64,000 nt of DNA, taken from Gemmatimonadaceae bacterium. Lineage in GTDB: Bacteria > Gemmatimonadota > Gemmatimonadetes > Gemmatimonadales > Gemmatimonadaceae. How positions within the stretch are numbered: position 1 is the stretch's first letter; every line of letters starts with the position of its first letter. The notes beneath the pieces were generated by a model, which saw only the letters and a program-made list of their open reading frames with translations, had not been told where the DNA came from and did not search any database. Position numbers and translations under genes: made by a program. Below are positions 52,408 to 62,154 of this stretch, in pieces. The stretch spans positions 1 to 64,000 of the forward strand of contig JAUSJA010000012.1 in assembly GCA_030647905.1 (NCBI GenBank). The letters are read 5' to 3'.

Positions 52408-53739
52408 TTAGAAGCCGCCCATCGCCTGACGACCGCGATAGCGAACGCGGCCCTTCTTCATGAATCCGTCGTATTTCCTGAGCAGCAGGTGCTGCTGGAT
52501 CTGCGCCAGCGTGTCGAGAGCGACACCGACCACGATCAGCAGCGACGTTCCGCCGAACTGGAACGGCACGTTGATCGCGTCGGCGATGAACACCGGCAGG
52601 AGCGCGATGAAAGTCAGGAAGATCGCGCCCGGAAGCGTGATCCGCGTCACGACGTGATCGATGTACTCGGCCGTCTTCGAACCGGGTTTGACGCCGGGAA
52701 TGAAGCCACCCTGCTTCTTCAGGTTCTCGGAAAGGTCGAGCGGATTGAAGATGATAGACGTGTAGAAGTACGTGAAGAACACAATCAGCACCGCCGACAG
52801 CACGTAGTAGAGCCACGTGCCCGGCTGGAAAAGCTCCGACAGCCGTTGCGCCTGCTGGTTGCCGCTGAACTGCGCGATAGCACCGGGAACGATGATCACC
52901 GACTGTGCGAAGATGATCGGCATCACCCCCGCCGCGTTGACGCGGAGCGGGATGAAGTTCTTCGCCGCCTCGCGCATCCGGCCGCGGGCCATGCTGCGCT
53001 GCGGGATCTGGATCATGATCCGGCGAGCAGCCATCGTCACCGCTACCGTCGCCGCCACCACGCCGACCATCACGAGCCCCAGCACGAACAGCGAGAACAG
53101 TCCCACCGCCTGCGTCTGAACGAAGCGGAAAGTCCCCAAGATTCCCGGCCAGAACCGCTCGATGATCGAGAAGAAGATGATCAGGCTGGCGCCGTTGCCG
53201 AGGCCGCGCTCAGTGATCTGCTCACCCAGCCACATCACGAAGATCGCGCCGGCCGTGAGGAACAGCACCATCTGGACCTTGAATCCGAAGCCCGGATTGA
53301 TCACCGCGTTCTGCAGCGACGACGTGAACAGGGCGAAGCCCCATCCCTGCACCACCGCCAGAATCACGGTGAAGTAGCGCGTCCACTGGGTAACCTGTTT
53401 CCGGCCTTCCTCGTCCTTCTGCATCTTCTCGACGGTCGGCACGACTGCGCCGGCGATCTGCATGAAGATGCTGGCCGAGATGTACGGCATGATGCCGAGC
53501 GCGAACACCGTCGCGCGAGACAGACCGCCTCCGACGAACAGGTCGTAGAGGCCAAGGAGTCCGCCGCCGCTCTGGCTCGCGAAGAAATCGCGGATCGCTA
53601 CTACGTCAACACCCGGCACCGTGATGTGCGCGCCCGTGCGATAGATCACGAGGCACAGGAAGGTGAAGGTGATCTTCTGCCACAGCTCGGGCGTCCGGTA
53701 GATGCTCTGGACCGCCGCTGCCGGGTTGTTTTGTGCCAT
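52408..53739 (-). CDS. secY: Protein translocase subunit SecY
   Basis: Central channel of the Sec translocon in the inner membrane. 443 residues with ten predicted helices; typical motifs are LGIMPYISASIFMQ, the plug region after helix 1, GVMPIIFAQSV, FFTYFYTSIIFNP, and LKKQGGFIPGVKPG, the cytoplasmic loop that contacts ribosome and SecA. It lies in its usual place after rplO (gap of one base). Confidence 0.97.
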   Translation of the reverse strand: MAQNNPAAAVQSIYRTPELWQKITFTFLCLVIYRTGAHITVPGVDVVAIRDFFASQSGGGLLGLYDLFVGGGLSRATVFALGIMPYISASIFMQIAGAVVPTVEKMQKDEEGRKQVTQWTRYFTVILAVVQGWGFALFTSSLQNAVINPGFGFKVQMVLFLTAGAIFVMWLGEQITERGLGNGASLIIFFSIIERFWPGILGTFRFVQTQAVGLFSLFVLGLVMVGVVAATVAVTMAARRIMIQIPQRSMARGRMREAAKNFIPLRVNAAGVMPIIFAQSVIIVPGAIAQFSGNQQAQRLSELFQPGTWLYYVLSAVLIVFFTYFYTSIIFNPLDLSENLKKQGGFIPGVKPGSKTAEYIDHVVTRITLPGAIFLTFIALLPVFIADAINVPFQFGGTSLLIVVGVALDTLAQIQQHLLLRKYDGFMKKGRVRYRGRQAMGGF

Positions 53740-53740
53740 T

Positions 53741-54256
53741 CTACTCCTCGACGCGGCCTCCGGCCGCTTCGATCTTTTCGCGTGCGCCAGCGCTCATCCT
53801 GATTCCGCGAACGGTGACGGCGCGGGACAGATCGCCATTGGCGAGCACCTTTGCCGGGCCCTTGCGCGCACTGATCAGGCCGGCCTGCACGAGACTCTCT
53901 CTCGTGACCTCTGCTCCGGCGGGCATGCGCTGCTCGAGATCGCTCAGACGAACGACCTGATGCTCAACCCGAAAGATATTGGTGAAACCACGCTTTGGCA
54001 GTCGCCGCGTGAGGGGCATCTGGCCGCCTTCGAAATGCGGCTTGCCGCCGCCCGGCCCGTGATGGCCCGCGCGCGCCTTCATTCCCTTGTGTCCCTTGCC
54101 GGACGTCTTGCCCGTGCCCGATCCGGGTCCGCGGCCGAGCCGCTTGCGGTCACGGTGCGAGCCGGGGGCCGGCACCAGATTGTGCAGGCCGATCCGCTCT
54201 GACGCGTTAACCACCGTTTCTGCGCGCGTTGCCTTCTCTGCGCTCTCTTTTTTCAT
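53741..54256 (-). CDS. rplO: 50S ribosomal protein L15
   Basis: 171 residues. The conserved N-terminal part [35 protein letters not shown] is preceded by about 22 extra residues. The middle shows the [17 protein letters not shown] signature. Binds 23S rRNA during large subunit assembly. ATGA overlap with rpmD. Confidence 0.96.
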   Translation of the reverse strand: MKKESAEKATRAETVVNASERIGLHNLVPAPGSHRDRKRLGRGPGSGTGKTSGKGHKGMKARAGHHGPGGGKPHFEGGQMPLTRRLPKRGFTNIFRVEHQVVRLSDLEQRMPAGAEVTRESLVQAGLISARKGPAKVLANGDLSRAVTVRGIRMSAGAREKIEAAGGRVEE

Positions 54257-54516
54257 TTCTGCATCTCATCCTTCACCGGCGTCACTTCGACCAGATGACG
54301 CACGCGTTTGAGCTGACCCCGCAGCGCGGGTGAATCCTGCTGGATGACTTCTGCCTGGTGATGGCGCAGGCCGAGCGCCTGGAGCGTCAGACGCATGCGC
54401 GCCGAGTGCCCGATACCGCTCCTGACCTGCTTGATGCGAACACGGCCGGTCGTCAGCTCCGACTTCGGAGTGCTGCGCGGGCCCTTCGTGTTCCACCATA
54501 CGTGTGTTCTAGCCAA
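54253..54516 (-). CDS. rpmD: 50S ribosomal protein L30
   Basis: 87 residues; about 25 more than the usual 60. The core ([34 protein letters not shown]) is typical, while the start [17 protein letters not shown] is extra. It overlaps the end of rpsE by 8 bp and rplO by 4 bp. Confidence 0.95.
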   Translation of the reverse strand: MARTHVWWNTKGPRSTPKSELTTGRVRIKQVRSGIGHSARMRLTLQALGLRHHQAEVIQQDSPALRGQLKRVRHLVEVTPVKDEMQK

Positions 54517-55366
54517 GTTGTGCCTCCCTTACCTTCGCTCTCGAGCGGTAGCCGAGCGAGCTGACCTCGACGCCGCGCTCGCGCGCGATCTCTTCGACGG
54601 TTGTGAGCTGCTTCAGTCCGTCCAGCGCCGCCAGAACCATGTTGTGCGGGTTGGTCGAGCCGAGGCTCTTCGTGAGAATGTCGCTGATGCCGGCGCATTC
54701 CATGATCGCGCGCACCGCGCCGCCGGCGATCACGCCGGCACCCGGAGCAGCGGGCTTCATGAGAACCTTGCCTGCACCGTGCTCGCCCACGACCTCATGC
54801 GGAATCGTTCCGCCGGTCATCGGCACACGCTGCATGTTGCGGCGGGCTCCGTCCACGGCCTTGCGCACCGCTTCCGAGACCTCGTTGGCCTTGCCGGTGG
54901 AAAAGCCGACTTTACCCTGCCCATCGCCGACGGCGACAAGCGCGTTGAAGGAGAAGCGACGTCCGCCCTTGACGACCTTGGCGACACGGTTGATGGCGAT
55001 CACGTTCTCGACGAGCTCGCTGCCACCCTCGCCGCGTCCGCCGTCTCCGCGTCCGCCGTCACGGCCTCCCTTGCCGTCGCGCGACCGGCCCTGGCCGCCA
55101 TCACGACCACCACCGCCGCCCGGAGGACCGCCACGACCGGCGCCCGGACCACCACGTCCACCACCACCGCCGGGTCCACCACGGCCGCCGCCACCGCGAC
55201 CGCCACGGCCACCGGGGCCGCCTACTCCGCCGCCCGAGCGCGCGCTGCGTCCGCCGCCGCTACGTGCCGGGGGCTGAGGCTGGGGCTGGGGCTGGGACGA
55301 CTGCTCGGCGCCCGCGCCCGGGGCTGATCCTGAGGCTGATGCTTCCTGATTCTCGTTGTCTGCCAT
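54509..55366 (-). CDS. rpsE: 30S ribosomal protein S5 with long Arg-Gly-rich N-terminal extension
   Basis: 285 residues against about 165 normally. The S5 core starts near residue 117 ([22 protein letters not shown], then [20 protein letters not shown] and the ACG-type [19 protein letters not shown]). Residues 1-116 are low-complexity: a Gln/Pro stretch ([11 protein letters not shown]), then repeated RGG, GGGG and RDGG units with almost no hydrophobic residues. The extension is in frame, directly after the ATG at 55366, with no later start before the core. S5 shapes decoding accuracy at the mRNA entry site. Confidence 0.94.
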   Translation of the reverse strand: MADNENQEASASGSAPGAGAEQSSQPQPQPQPPARSGGGRSARSGGGVGGPGGRGGRGGGGRGGPGGGGGRGGPGAGRGGPPGGGGGRDGGQGRSRDGKGGRDGGRGDGGRGEGGSELVENVIAINRVAKVVKGGRRFSFNALVAVGDGQGKVGFSTGKANEVSEAVRKAVDGARRNMQRVPMTGGTIPHEVVGEHGAGKVLMKPAAPGAGVIAGGAVRAIMECAGISDILTKSLGSTNPHNMVLAALDGLKQLTTVEEIARERGVEVSSLGYRSRAKVREAQLG

Positions 55367-55369
55367 TTC

Positions 55370-55726
55370 CTAGAACTCCAGTCCGCCCTCGCGGGCTCCG
55401 TCGGCCACCGCCTTCACGCGGCCGTGATACTTGTAACCGCCACGGTCGAATACGACCTTCGTGACGCCAGCTTCCTTCGCCTTCTGGGCGATTCTCTTGC
55501 CGACCTCGGCGGACTTCTCCGTCTTCTTTCCCTCGAGACCCGAATCCGTCACCGTCATCAGCGTACGCTGCGACACGTCGTCCACCAGCTGCGCGTAGAT
55601 GTGCTTCAGCGAGCGGTAGATCACGAGGCGCGGACGCTCGCTCGTTCCGTTCACCTTCTTGCGAACGCGGAAGTGGCGGCGGGTGCGCAGGCTATCGCGC
55701 GACTTCGTGAATGCCGTCTTGCTCAT
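55370..55726 (-). CDS. rplR: 50S ribosomal protein L18
   Basis: 118 residues, standard size. [35 protein letters not shown] and [26 protein letters not shown] are diagnostic; L18 binds 5S rRNA in the central protuberance. The start abuts rplF (one-base overlap of stop and start). Confidence 0.96.
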   Translation of the reverse strand: MSKTAFTKSRDSLRTRRHFRVRKKVNGTSERPRLVIYRSLKHIYAQLVDDVSQRTLMTVTDSGLEGKKTEKSAEVGKRIAQKAKEAGVTKVVFDRGGYKYHGRVKAVADGAREGGLEF

Positions 55727-56265
55727 TACTTGCCTCCCGCCTTTCCGGCCTTACGCCGGATCTGCTCGCCTGCGTATTTGATGCCCTTGCCCTTGTACGG
55801 CTCGGGTGGACGGAGGCTGCGGAGCTCTGCGGCCACCTGTCCGACGATCTCCTTGTTCGCGCCCTCGACGATGATCTGCGTCGGAGCGGGCGCGGTCAGC
55901 TTGATGCCCTGCGGCGCCTTGTACTGGACAGCATGCGAGAACCCGAGCGCCAGCTGCAGCCCGTACGGCCGCGTCTCCGCCTTGTAGCCGACACCAACGA
56001 TGTCGAGCTGCTTGGAGAAGCCCTTCGTGACGCCCTCGACCATGTTCGCGATCAGTGTCCGCGAGAGACCGTGAAGCGCCTTGTGCTTCTGGTCGTCGCT
56101 CGGACGGGTGACCGTCACCTGGCCGTTCTCGCTGGCAATCTTCATGTCGGCGGGAATGACACGGGAGAGCTCGCCCTTCGGGCCCTTCACCGTGATCCTG
56201 TTTCCGTCGAGTGTAACCGTGACGCCGGCCGGAACCGCGACCGGATTCTTTCCAATACGTGACAT
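55726..56265 (-). CDS. rplF: 50S ribosomal protein L6
   Basis: 179 residues, standard. [15 protein letters not shown] at the start and the C-terminal signature [19 protein letters not shown]. Binds near the sarcin-ricin loop. 13 bp after rpsH. Confidence 0.97.
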   Translation of the reverse strand: MSRIGKNPVAVPAGVTVTLDGNRITVKGPKGELSRVIPADMKIASENGQVTVTRPSDDQKHKALHGLSRTLIANMVEGVTKGFSKQLDIVGVGYKAETRPYGLQLALGFSHAVQYKAPQGIKLTAPAPTQIIVEGANKEIVGQVAAELRSLRPPEPYKGKGIKYAGEQIRRKAGKAGGK

Positions 56266-56278
56266 TAGTGAGCTCCCC

Positions 56279-56680
56279 TTACCAGACGAGGGCGAGGATC
56301 TCGCCGCCGGTGCGCGCCTGGCGCGCCTGACGGTCCGACATCAGACCCTGCGACGTGCTCACGATCGCCATTCCAAGGCCGTTGCGGACGCGCGGAATCT
56401 CCGACACGCCGACGTACTTCCGGAGGCCGGGCGTGGAAACACGCTTCAGCTCACGGATGACCGGCTGCCCGCCCTGCGCGTACTTCAGTACGACGCGAAG
56501 CGTCTTGCGGCCGCTCTCCTCCTCGAGAGTGCGATAGTCCTGAATGAAGTGGTTGTCCTTCAGGATTCTCGCGATCTCGAGCTTCATCTTCGAGCCGGGC
56601 ATATCGACGCGGCGGTGCTTCGCTCCGCACGCATTGCGGATGCGCGTCAACATGTCGGCGATCGGATCGGTCATGCTCAT
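56279..56680 (-). CDS. rpsH: 30S ribosomal protein S8
   Basis: 133 residues, standard. DPIADMLTRIRNA near the start and the C-terminal STSQGLMSDRQARQARTGGEILALVW signature. GAGGA lies 10 bases before the first ATG. Binds helix 21 of 16S rRNA; in enterobacteria S8 also represses the spc operon. Confidence 0.96.
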   Translation of the reverse strand: MSMTDPIADMLTRIRNACGAKHRRVDMPGSKMKLEIARILKDNHFIQDYRTLEEESGRKTLRVVLKYAQGGQPVIRELKRVSTPGLRKYVGVSEIPRVRNGLGMAIVSTSQGLMSDRQARQARTGGEILALVW

Positions 56681-56741
56681 GCAGTTCTTGTCCTCATTCC
56701 ACCGTATCCGGCCATGGGCCGGACGTGCAGAACGTGATTGG

Positions 56742-56927
56742 TTACCAGCTAGCCTTGCGCACGCCCGGGATCAGTCCCGAAAGTGCCAGCTCGCGGAAGC
56801 AGATTCGGCAGAGGCCGAACTTTCTCAGGAAGGCGCGCGACCGGCCGCAGCGCTGACAGCGATTGTGCTGCCGCACTTCGAACTTCGGCTTCCGCTTGCT
56901 CTTCTCTACCATGGCTTTACGCGCCAT
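56742..56927 (-). CDS. rpsN: 30S ribosomal protein S14, zinc-binding type
   Basis: 61 residues, the short type Z form with two CxxC pairs (CQRCG and CRICF) for a zinc ion. [18 protein letters not shown] is typical. Organisms with a zinc-free S14 have a longer protein. Lies between rplE and rpsH. Confidence 0.96.
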   Translation of the reverse strand: MARKAMVEKSKRKPKFEVRQHNRCQRCGRSRAFLRKFGLCRICFRELALSGLIPGVRKASW

Positions 56928-56964
56928 TAGCGATTCTCTCTACTGAAGTGGTTGCTGTCGCTGA

Positions 56965-57687
56965 TCACGACTGCACGATGATGGGCTTGTCTTCGCCGCG
57001 GAACGGCATGCCGAGCTCGCGCAGAAGCGCCAGCGCCATGTCGTCCTTGTTCGTCGTCGTGACGAACGTGATGTCCATCCCGTGGATCTGCTCGACCATG
57101 TCGTAGTTGATCTCCGGGAAAATCATCTGCTCCTTGACGCCGAGGCTGTAATTGCCGCGGCCGTCGAACGACCGCGTGTTCACGCCGCGGAAATCGCGGA
57201 TGCGCGGGATCGCGACGGTGATGAAGCGATCCATGAACTCCCACATCCGGGCTCCGCGCAGCGTCACCGCGGCGCCGATTTCCTGGCCCTCGCGAAGACC
57301 GAAGTTGGCGATGGACTTCTTCGCCTTCCGGCGCACGGGGCGCTGGCCGGTGATGATCGCCAGCTCCGCCACGACGGTGTCGAGAACCTTGGGATTCTTG
57401 ATCGCCTCGCCGACGCCGCAGTTCACGACGATCTTCTCGACCGTCGGGATCTCGTGCTTGTTGGCCAGCCCGAACTGCTCCTGGAGACGCGCGCGGACGG
57501 TGTTCAGGTAGTACGCCTTGAGGCGCGGCGGGGGCACGGGAAGACCAGCGCCCGCGTGCGGGCCCTGCTTGATCTCGGCTCCCTTCTTGTCTCCGCCCTT
57601 CGCCTTGGCGCTCTTCCCCTGCTGGGGAGCGCCGCCGCCCTTCGCGGGCTTCGCGGGTTTCGCGGGCTTCTTCTCTGTAGTTGCCAT
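56965..57687 (-). CDS. rplE: 50S ribosomal protein L5 with basic N-terminal extension
   Basis: 240 residues; the L5 core (about 180) starts near residue 55 with LKAYYLNTVRARLQEQFG. Signature parts: KIVVNCGVGEA, RGARMWEFMDRFITVAIPRIRDFRG and FPEINYD. Residues 1-50 are Lys/Ala/Pro/Gly-rich (KKPAKPAKPAKGGG, KSAKAKGGDKKG). Binds 5S rRNA and touches the P-site tRNA. Confidence 0.95.
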   Translation of the reverse strand: MATTEKKPAKPAKPAKGGGAPQQGKSAKAKGGDKKGAEIKQGPHAGAGLPVPPPRLKAYYLNTVRARLQEQFGLANKHEIPTVEKIVVNCGVGEAIKNPKVLDTVVAELAIITGQRPVRRKAKKSIANFGLREGQEIGAAVTLRGARMWEFMDRFITVAIPRIRDFRGVNTRSFDGRGNYSLGVKEQMIFPEINYDMVEQIHGMDITFVTTTNKDDMALALLRELGMPFRGEDKPIIVQS

Positions 57688-57701
57688 TTATCTGTCTCTG
57701 G

Positions 57702-58100
57702 TCAGCGGGTCCGGGGGATCGGCTCCCCCGAGTGTGCGCCGACGCGCTCCTTGGTTCCATCGGTGTCAATCCGCGCCCTGGTGCGGGTCGGCTCACCGGT
57801 CTTCGAGTCGAGAAGCATCAGGTTGGACGAATGCACCGGAGCAGCGGACTCGATGATCCCGCTCTGCTCGTCGGCAGTTCGCGCCTTGCGGTGCTTCTTC
57901 ACGATGTTGATTCCCTCGACGAGTACACGGCCGGTCTTGGGATAGATACGCATCACCTTCCCCTCCTTGCCCTTGTCGTCGCCGCGCATCACGCGCACGG
58001 TGTCACCTTTCGACACGTGCATCTTGACGCGCTCGGCATTCACTCCGTGACGCGTCCGCGACCGCTTCTTCGCCGTCTTTCTGTGCTTCAGATCTCGCAT
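57702..58100 (-). CDS. rplX: 50S ribosomal protein L24
   Basis: 132 residues, slightly longer than usual (about 105), with the KOW motif in VSKGDTVRVMRGDDKGKEGKVMRIYP and VEGINIVKKHRK. The last 25 residues (TRARIDTDGTKERVG) follow the L24 fold. Assembly initiator of the large subunit. Start one base after rplN stop. Confidence 0.95.
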   Translation of the reverse strand: MRDLKHRKTAKKRSRTRHGVNAERVKMHVSKGDTVRVMRGDDKGKEGKVMRIYPKTGRVLVEGINIVKKHRKARTADEQSGIIESAAPVHSSNLMLLDSKTGEPTRTRARIDTDGTKERVGAHSGEPIPRTR

Positions 58101-58101
58101 G

Positions 58102-58470
58102 CTACAACACCTCCGGGGCGAGCGAGACGATCTTCATGTACTTCTTCTCGCGAAGCTCGCGCGCCACCGGTCCGAAGATGCGGGTCGCGCGGGGCTCACC
58201 CGCTTCGTTGATAATGACGATCGCGTTCTCGTCGAAGCGGATGTACGAGCCGTCCTTGCGGCGCGTCTCCTTCGCCGTGCGGACAACGACTCCGCGCGCG
58301 ACCTCTGACTTCTTCACGGTTCCGTTCGGCAGCGCGTTCTTGACGGCCACGATCACGACGTCGCCGAGTCCGGCGTATCGCCGGCGCGTCCCGCCGAGCA
58401 CGCGGATCACGAGCGCCGTCTTGGCGCCCGAGTTGTCCGCGACCTTGACCACCGATTCCTGTTGAATCAT
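58102..58470 (-). CDS. rplN: 50S ribosomal protein L14
   Basis: 122 residues, exactly standard. [17 protein letters not shown] start and [34 protein letters not shown] signature. Lies at the intersubunit bridge with 16S rRNA. Confidence 0.97.
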   Translation of the reverse strand: MIQQESVVKVADNSGAKTALVIRVLGGTRRRYAGLGDVVIVAVKNALPNGTVKKSEVARGVVVRTAKETRRKDGSYIRFDENAIVIINEAGEPRATRIFGPVARELREKKYMKIVSLAPEVL

Positions 58471-58512
58471 CGGAAAATTCCCTGGTTCTCTTAAGCGTCA
58501 GTTAAACGAGAG

Positions 58513-58794
58513 CTATCGGGCCCGCTCGACGATCTCGACGACGCGCCACCGCTTGTCCTTCGACATCGGGCGAGTCTCCATGATCCGCACCGTGTCCCCG
58601 GTCTTCGCATCGTTCGTCTCGTCGTGCGCCTTAAGCCGCTTCGTTCGCCGCACCATCTTGCCGTACACCGGATGCTGCACACGGCGTTCGATCGAGACGA
58701 CCACGGTCTTTTCCATCTTGTCGCTCACTACGAGCCCGACGCGCGTCTTGCGCGACGCACGGCTCACGGAAGTGCTCTGCTGTGTCTCACCCAT
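58513..58794 (-). CDS. rpsQ: 30S ribosomal protein S17
   Basis: 93 residues; the core [31 protein letters not shown] and [27 protein letters not shown] are diagnostic. Early 16S rRNA assembly protein. 6 bp after rpmC. Confidence 0.96.
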   Translation of the reverse strand: MGETQQSTSVSRASRKTRVGLVVSDKMEKTVVVSIERRVQHPVYGKMVRRTKRLKAHDETNDAKTGDTVRIMETRPMSKDKRWRVVEIVERAR

Positions 58795-58800
58795 TCTGTC

Positions 58801-59100
58801 CTATGCCCTCTTGCTCGAGCGGGTCGCACCCGTCCTGGTCCGGCGCACGCGGCGCGTCTTTGCGCCACCCGCCCTGGGGAGCGACGCCGGCGTGCCGGCC
58901 TCAATGATCCCGATGATCTTCTCGCGCAGCACCGTCTTGAGACGGGCCACGTCCTTCCGTATCACGCGCAGCCGGAGCGGATCCTCAAGCGTCTCGGTTC
59001 CCGCGCGGAACCTGAGTCGGAATCTCTCCTCCTCCAGCCCGGCGATGCGGGCATTGATGTCCGCTTCGCCCATCTCCCGAATGTCCTTGCTACTCAGCAT
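58801..59100 (-). CDS. rpmC: 50S ribosomal protein L29 with basic C-terminal tail
   Basis: 99 residues from the ATG at 59100, which has GAGGAGG 11 bases upstream; an in-frame GTG at 59118 would place that site inside the gene. The L29 core ([45 protein letters not shown]) covers about 70 residues; the last 28 ([22 protein letters not shown]) are extra and very basic. Sits by the exit tunnel. Overlaps rplP by 11 bp. Confidence 0.94.
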   Translation of the reverse strand: MLSSKDIREMGEADINARIAGLEEERFRLRFRAGTETLEDPLRLRVIRKDVARLKTVLREKIIGIIEAGTPASLPRAGGAKTRRVRRTRTGATRSSKRA

Positions 59101-59518
59101 CTGTGTGCGCCTCCTCACGGGCCACGAATCTCGTCTTCACTCCAAGCTTCGCGCCTGCAAGCGCCATCGCCTTCTTCGCGATCTCGGGCGTCACGCCCTC
59201 GAGCTCGAACATCACTCGACCGGGCTTCACCACGGCCACCCATCCTTCCGGAGAACCCTTGCCCTTGCCCATGCGGGTCTCGGCGGGCTTCTTCGTGATC
59301 GGCTTGTCCGGGAAAATCCTGATCCACACCTTGCCGCCGCGCTTGATGTGACGCGTCAGCGCCACACGAGCCGCCTCGATCTGCCGGTTGGAGACCCAGC
59401 CGGGCTCCAGCGCCTGCAGGCCGTAGGCGCCGAACGCCACGGTCGAGCCGCGGATCGAAAGACCCTTCATGCGGCCCTTGAACATCTTCCGGAACTTCAC
59501 TCTCTTCGGACTCAGCAT
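59090..59518 (-). CDS. rplP: 50S ribosomal protein L16
   Basis: 142 residues, standard. [19 protein letters not shown] start and [28 protein letters not shown] signature. Contacts A-site tRNA. The 34 bp between rpsC and this gene hold a heptamer repeat and no clear ribosome site. Confidence 0.96.
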   Translation of the reverse strand: MLSPKRVKFRKMFKGRMKGLSIRGSTVAFGAYGLQALEPGWVSNRQIEAARVALTRHIKRGGKVWIRIFPDKPITKKPAETRMGKGKGSPEGWVAVVKPGRVMFELEGVTPEIAKKAMALAGAKLGVKTRFVAREEAHTDAE

Positions 59519-59526
59519 CGCTCTAT

Positions 59527-59547
59527 ACGGGTAACGGGTAACGGGTA
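59527..59547. repeat. Three perfect tandem heptamers between rpsC and rplP
   Basis: ACGGGTA at 59527-59533, 59534-59540 and 59541-59547, in the 34-bp rpsC-rplP gap, immediately upstream of the rplP start (59518). On the coding strand it reads TACCCGT three times, with no purine-rich ribosome site in between. Confidence 0.85.
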
Positions 59548-59552
59548 TCGCA

Positions 59553-60212
59553 TCAGACGCCGGTCGAGTAGGTCTTGCCGCGGCGGTCCTCGACGATCTC
59601 GCCCTTGAAAAGCCAGACCTTCACGCCAATCGTGCCGAACGTGGTCTTCGCCGTGCTCGTGGCGTAGTCGATGTCCGCACGCAGGGTGTGAAGAGGCACA
59701 CGACCCTCGTGGTAGCCCTCCGTTCGCGCGATCTCGGCGCCGCCCAGGCGCCCGCCGCACTTGATCTTGATTCCGCCCGCCCCCATCCGCATCGCGCTCT
59801 GAACCGCGCGCTTCATCGCGCGACGGAACGAGATGCGCTGCGCCAGCTGGTTGGCGATGTTGTCCGCCACCAGCTGTGCGTCGAGCTCGGGACGCTTGAT
59901 CTCTTCGACGTTGATCCCGACTTCCTTGCCCGAGATCTGCGCGAGCTCGTCGCGGAGCTGATCGACTTCGGTGCCCTTCTTACCGATGACGACGCCAGGA
60001 CGCCCGGTGTGGATCGTGACGACGACCTTGCCCGGCTTCCGCTCGATACGGATGTCGGAGATCGCCGCGTGGCCGAGGCGCTGCTTGAGGTAGGTGCGCA
60101 GCAGCTCGTCCTCGCGCAGCAGCGCAGGGAAGTCACGGTCCGCGTACCAGGTCGAGCGCCACGTCTTGGAGATTCCAAGACGGAAGCCGATCGGATGTAC
60201 TTTCTGTCCCAT
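59553..60212 (-). CDS. rpsC: 30S ribosomal protein S3
   Basis: 219 residues, standard. [25 protein letters not shown] start, KH domain [21 protein letters not shown], and [31 protein letters not shown]. mRNA entry site protein. Start overlaps the rplV stop by one base. Confidence 0.97.
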   Translation of the reverse strand: MGQKVHPIGFRLGISKTWRSTWYADRDFPALLREDELLRTYLKQRLGHAAISDIRIERKPGKVVVTIHTGRPGVVIGKKGTEVDQLRDELAQISGKEVGINVEEIKRPELDAQLVADNIANQLAQRISFRRAMKRAVQSAMRMGAGGIKIKCGGRLGGAEIARTEGYHEGRVPLHTLRADIDYATSTAKTTFGTIGVKVWLFKGEIVEDRRGKTYSTGV

Positions 60213-60685
60213 TACTTGCCTTCCTTCGCGCCGACCACGATGTGTACGTGGCTCGTGCGCTTCTGAATTGGAGTGGCGCGTCCCTGAGCGGCGGGCATGA
60301 ATCGCTTGATCTTCGGCCCCTCGTTCACGATGGCGTGCTTCACGTACAGCGTATCGACGTCGAGCGACTCATTGGCCTGCCGCGCCGCGTACTCCGCGTT
60401 CGCGACCGCGCTGTTGAGCGTCTTCTCGATCTGCTTTGCCGCGTGCTTCTTGGAGAACTTGAGAAGACCGAGGGCCTCGTTCACGTTCTTGCCGCGGATC
60501 TGATCGATCACGAGGCGCATCTTGTATGGCGACTGCCTGGCGCCGCGCTGAATCGCGGTGGCATCAGGCTGCGGCTCGGCGCGCTGCACCGGACGGCGGA
60601 CAGCGGCTTCCTTCGCCGTGGTCTTTCGTGGCGCCGCCGCCTTCTCAGCGGTCTCGGTCGTTACTGCCTTCTTGCGGGCGGCCAT
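60212..60685 (-). CDS. rplV: 50S ribosomal protein L22 with N-terminal extension
   Basis: 157 residues against about 110 usually. The core starts near residue 48 ([30 protein letters not shown]) and ends with [21 protein letters not shown]. Residues 1-45 are Lys/Ala/Thr-rich ([30 protein letters not shown]). L22 lines the exit tunnel. Confidence 0.95.
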   Translation of the reverse strand: MAARKKAVTTETAEKAAAPRKTTAKEAAVRRPVQRAEPQPDATAIQRGARQSPYKMRLVIDQIRGKNVNEALGLLKFSKKHAAKQIEKTLNSAVANAEYAARQANESLDVDTLYVKHAIVNEGPKIKRFMPAAQGRATPIQKRTSHVHIVVGAKEGK

Positions 60686-60688
60686 GGG

Positions 60689-61006
60689 TTACCTGCCTCC
60701 CCTCTGGCCGCCGGCCGGAACACCGCCGGCTTTCTTGTCCACCGCCTTCGCGCCGGTGTGACCGCGGAAAAGACGGGTGGGAGAGAACTCGCCCAGCTTG
60801 TGGCCGACCATGTTCTCGGTCACGTAGACGGGGATGAACTTGTTCCCGTTGTGCACCGCAAAGGTGTGTCCGACGAAGTCGGGAATGATGGTGCTCGACC
60901 GCGCCCAGGTCTTGATGACCTTCTTCGCGTTGTTCGAGTTCATCACTTCGACCTTCTTCATCAGCGCGTCCTGAATGAACGGACCCTTCTTTACGCTTCT
61001 CGCCAT
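60689..61006 (-). CDS. rpsS: 30S ribosomal protein S19
   Basis: 105 residues. [17 protein letters not shown] start, [39 protein letters not shown] signature; the last 15 residues are a Gly-rich tail. Head of the small subunit. Three bases before rplV. Confidence 0.96.
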   Translation of the reverse strand: MARSVKKGPFIQDALMKKVEVMNSNNAKKVIKTWARSSTIIPDFVGHTFAVHNGNKFIPVYVTENMVGHKLGEFSPTRLFRGHTGAKAVDKKAGGVPAGGQRGGR

Positions 61007-61027
61007 TTACGGAATTCCTGGTTAGGA

Positions 61028-61858
61028 CTACTTTGTCGCTTTGCCGCGCTTCCGGCCGCGGACGATGAGGCGCTGCGACGGCTTCTTCTTGTTGCGCGTC
61101 TTGACGCCTTCCTTCTTGCCCCACGGGCTCACCACGTTCCGGCCGCCGCGTGTGCGTCCGCCGTGCGGGTGATCCACAGGGTTCATGACCTCTCCGCGAA
61201 CCTTCGGGCGCTTTCCGAGCCAGCGGCTCTTGCCCGCCTTTCCGTGCGACAGGAGCTCGTGCTCTGCGTTGCCCACCACGCCGATCGTGCCAAGGCAGCT
61301 GCCATGCACGAGACGCATCTCGGTGGAGCGCATGCGAAGAGTCACGTACTCACCTTCCTTTGCCACCACTTCGACCGACGTTCCGGCGGAGCGGGCGACC
61401 TGGCCGCCCTTCCCCGGCTTCAGCTCGACGTTGTGCACGTCGGTGCCGAGCGGAACCTCGCGAAGCGGAAGCGCGTTGCCCGTGCGCGTATCAGATCCGG
61501 GGCCCGACACGATCTTGTCGCCTACCGACAACCCCTTCGGATGGAGGATGTAGCGCTTCTCTCCGTCCTCGTACGCGACCAGCGCGATACGCGCCGAGCG
61601 GTTGGGATCGTACTCGATGTGCTCCACCACTGCGGGCATGCCGTGCTTGTTGCGCTTGAAATCGATCACTCGGTACTGACGCTTGTGGCCACCGCCGATG
61701 CGTCGCATCGCAATGTGACCGTGGTTATCACGTCCGCCCGACTTCTTGAGCGGCTCGACCAGCGACTTCTCAGGCGTCGTCCGCGTGATCTCCGAGAAAT
61801 CGGAGACGCTGCGGAAGCGCGAGCTCTTGGTCACCGGCTTGAACTGACGAACACCCAT
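61028..61858 (-). CDS. rplB: 50S ribosomal protein L2
   Basis: 276 residues, standard. [24 protein letters not shown] start; [13 protein letters not shown] and the signature [26 protein letters not shown], with the conserved His near the peptidyl transferase centre. Five bases after rplW. Confidence 0.97.
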   Translation of the reverse strand: MGVRQFKPVTKSSRFRSVSDFSEITRTTPEKSLVEPLKKSGGRDNHGHIAMRRIGGGHKRQYRVIDFKRNKHGMPAVVEHIEYDPNRSARIALVAYEDGEKRYILHPKGLSVGDKIVSGPGSDTRTGNALPLREVPLGTDVHNVELKPGKGGQVARSAGTSVEVVAKEGEYVTLRMRSTEMRLVHGSCLGTIGVVGNAEHELLSHGKAGKSRWLGKRPKVRGEVMNPVDHPHGGRTRGGRNVVSPWGKKEGVKTRNKKKPSQRLIVRGRKRGKATK

Positions 61859-61863
61859 GACCT

Positions 61864-62151
61864 TTAGCCCTCGAAGATGTCTATGGTGTCACCGTCGCGA
61901 AGCTTCACGACGGCCTTCTTCCAATGCGGCCTGCGACCAACATCCTTGCCAACCCGGCGGGCCTTGCCGCGCTGGTTGGAAGTCCAGACGCCCGTCACCT
62001 TCACGCCGAACAGCTGCTCGACGGCGACCCGGATGGTCGTCTTGGTGGCGTCGCTCGCGACGCGGAACGTGTACTCACCGCGCTCCTGGTACGCCGCCGA
62101 GCTCTGCTCGGTGACAATCGGGCGGACGATGGTACGATGCAGTGTGCTCAT
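61864..62151 (-). CDS. rplW: 50S ribosomal protein L23
   Basis: 95 residues, standard. [51 protein letters not shown]; sits at the tunnel exit and docks trigger factor and SRP. Three bases after rplD. Confidence 0.96.
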   Translation of the reverse strand: MSTLHRTIVRPIVTEQSSAAYQERGEYTFRVASDATKTTIRVAVEQLFGVKVTGVWTSNQRGKARRVGKDVGRRPHWKKAVVKLRDGDTIDIFEG

Positions 62152-62154
62152 TGC

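Noticed and set aside
52489-53802. 437-codon plus-strand ORF opposite secY
   Set aside because: Composed of His/Arg/Asp/Glu antisense sequence; secY on the other strand is unmistakable.
60242-61867. 541-codon plus-strand ORF opposite rplV, rpsS and rplB
   Set aside because: Antisense shadow across three conserved ribosomal genes.
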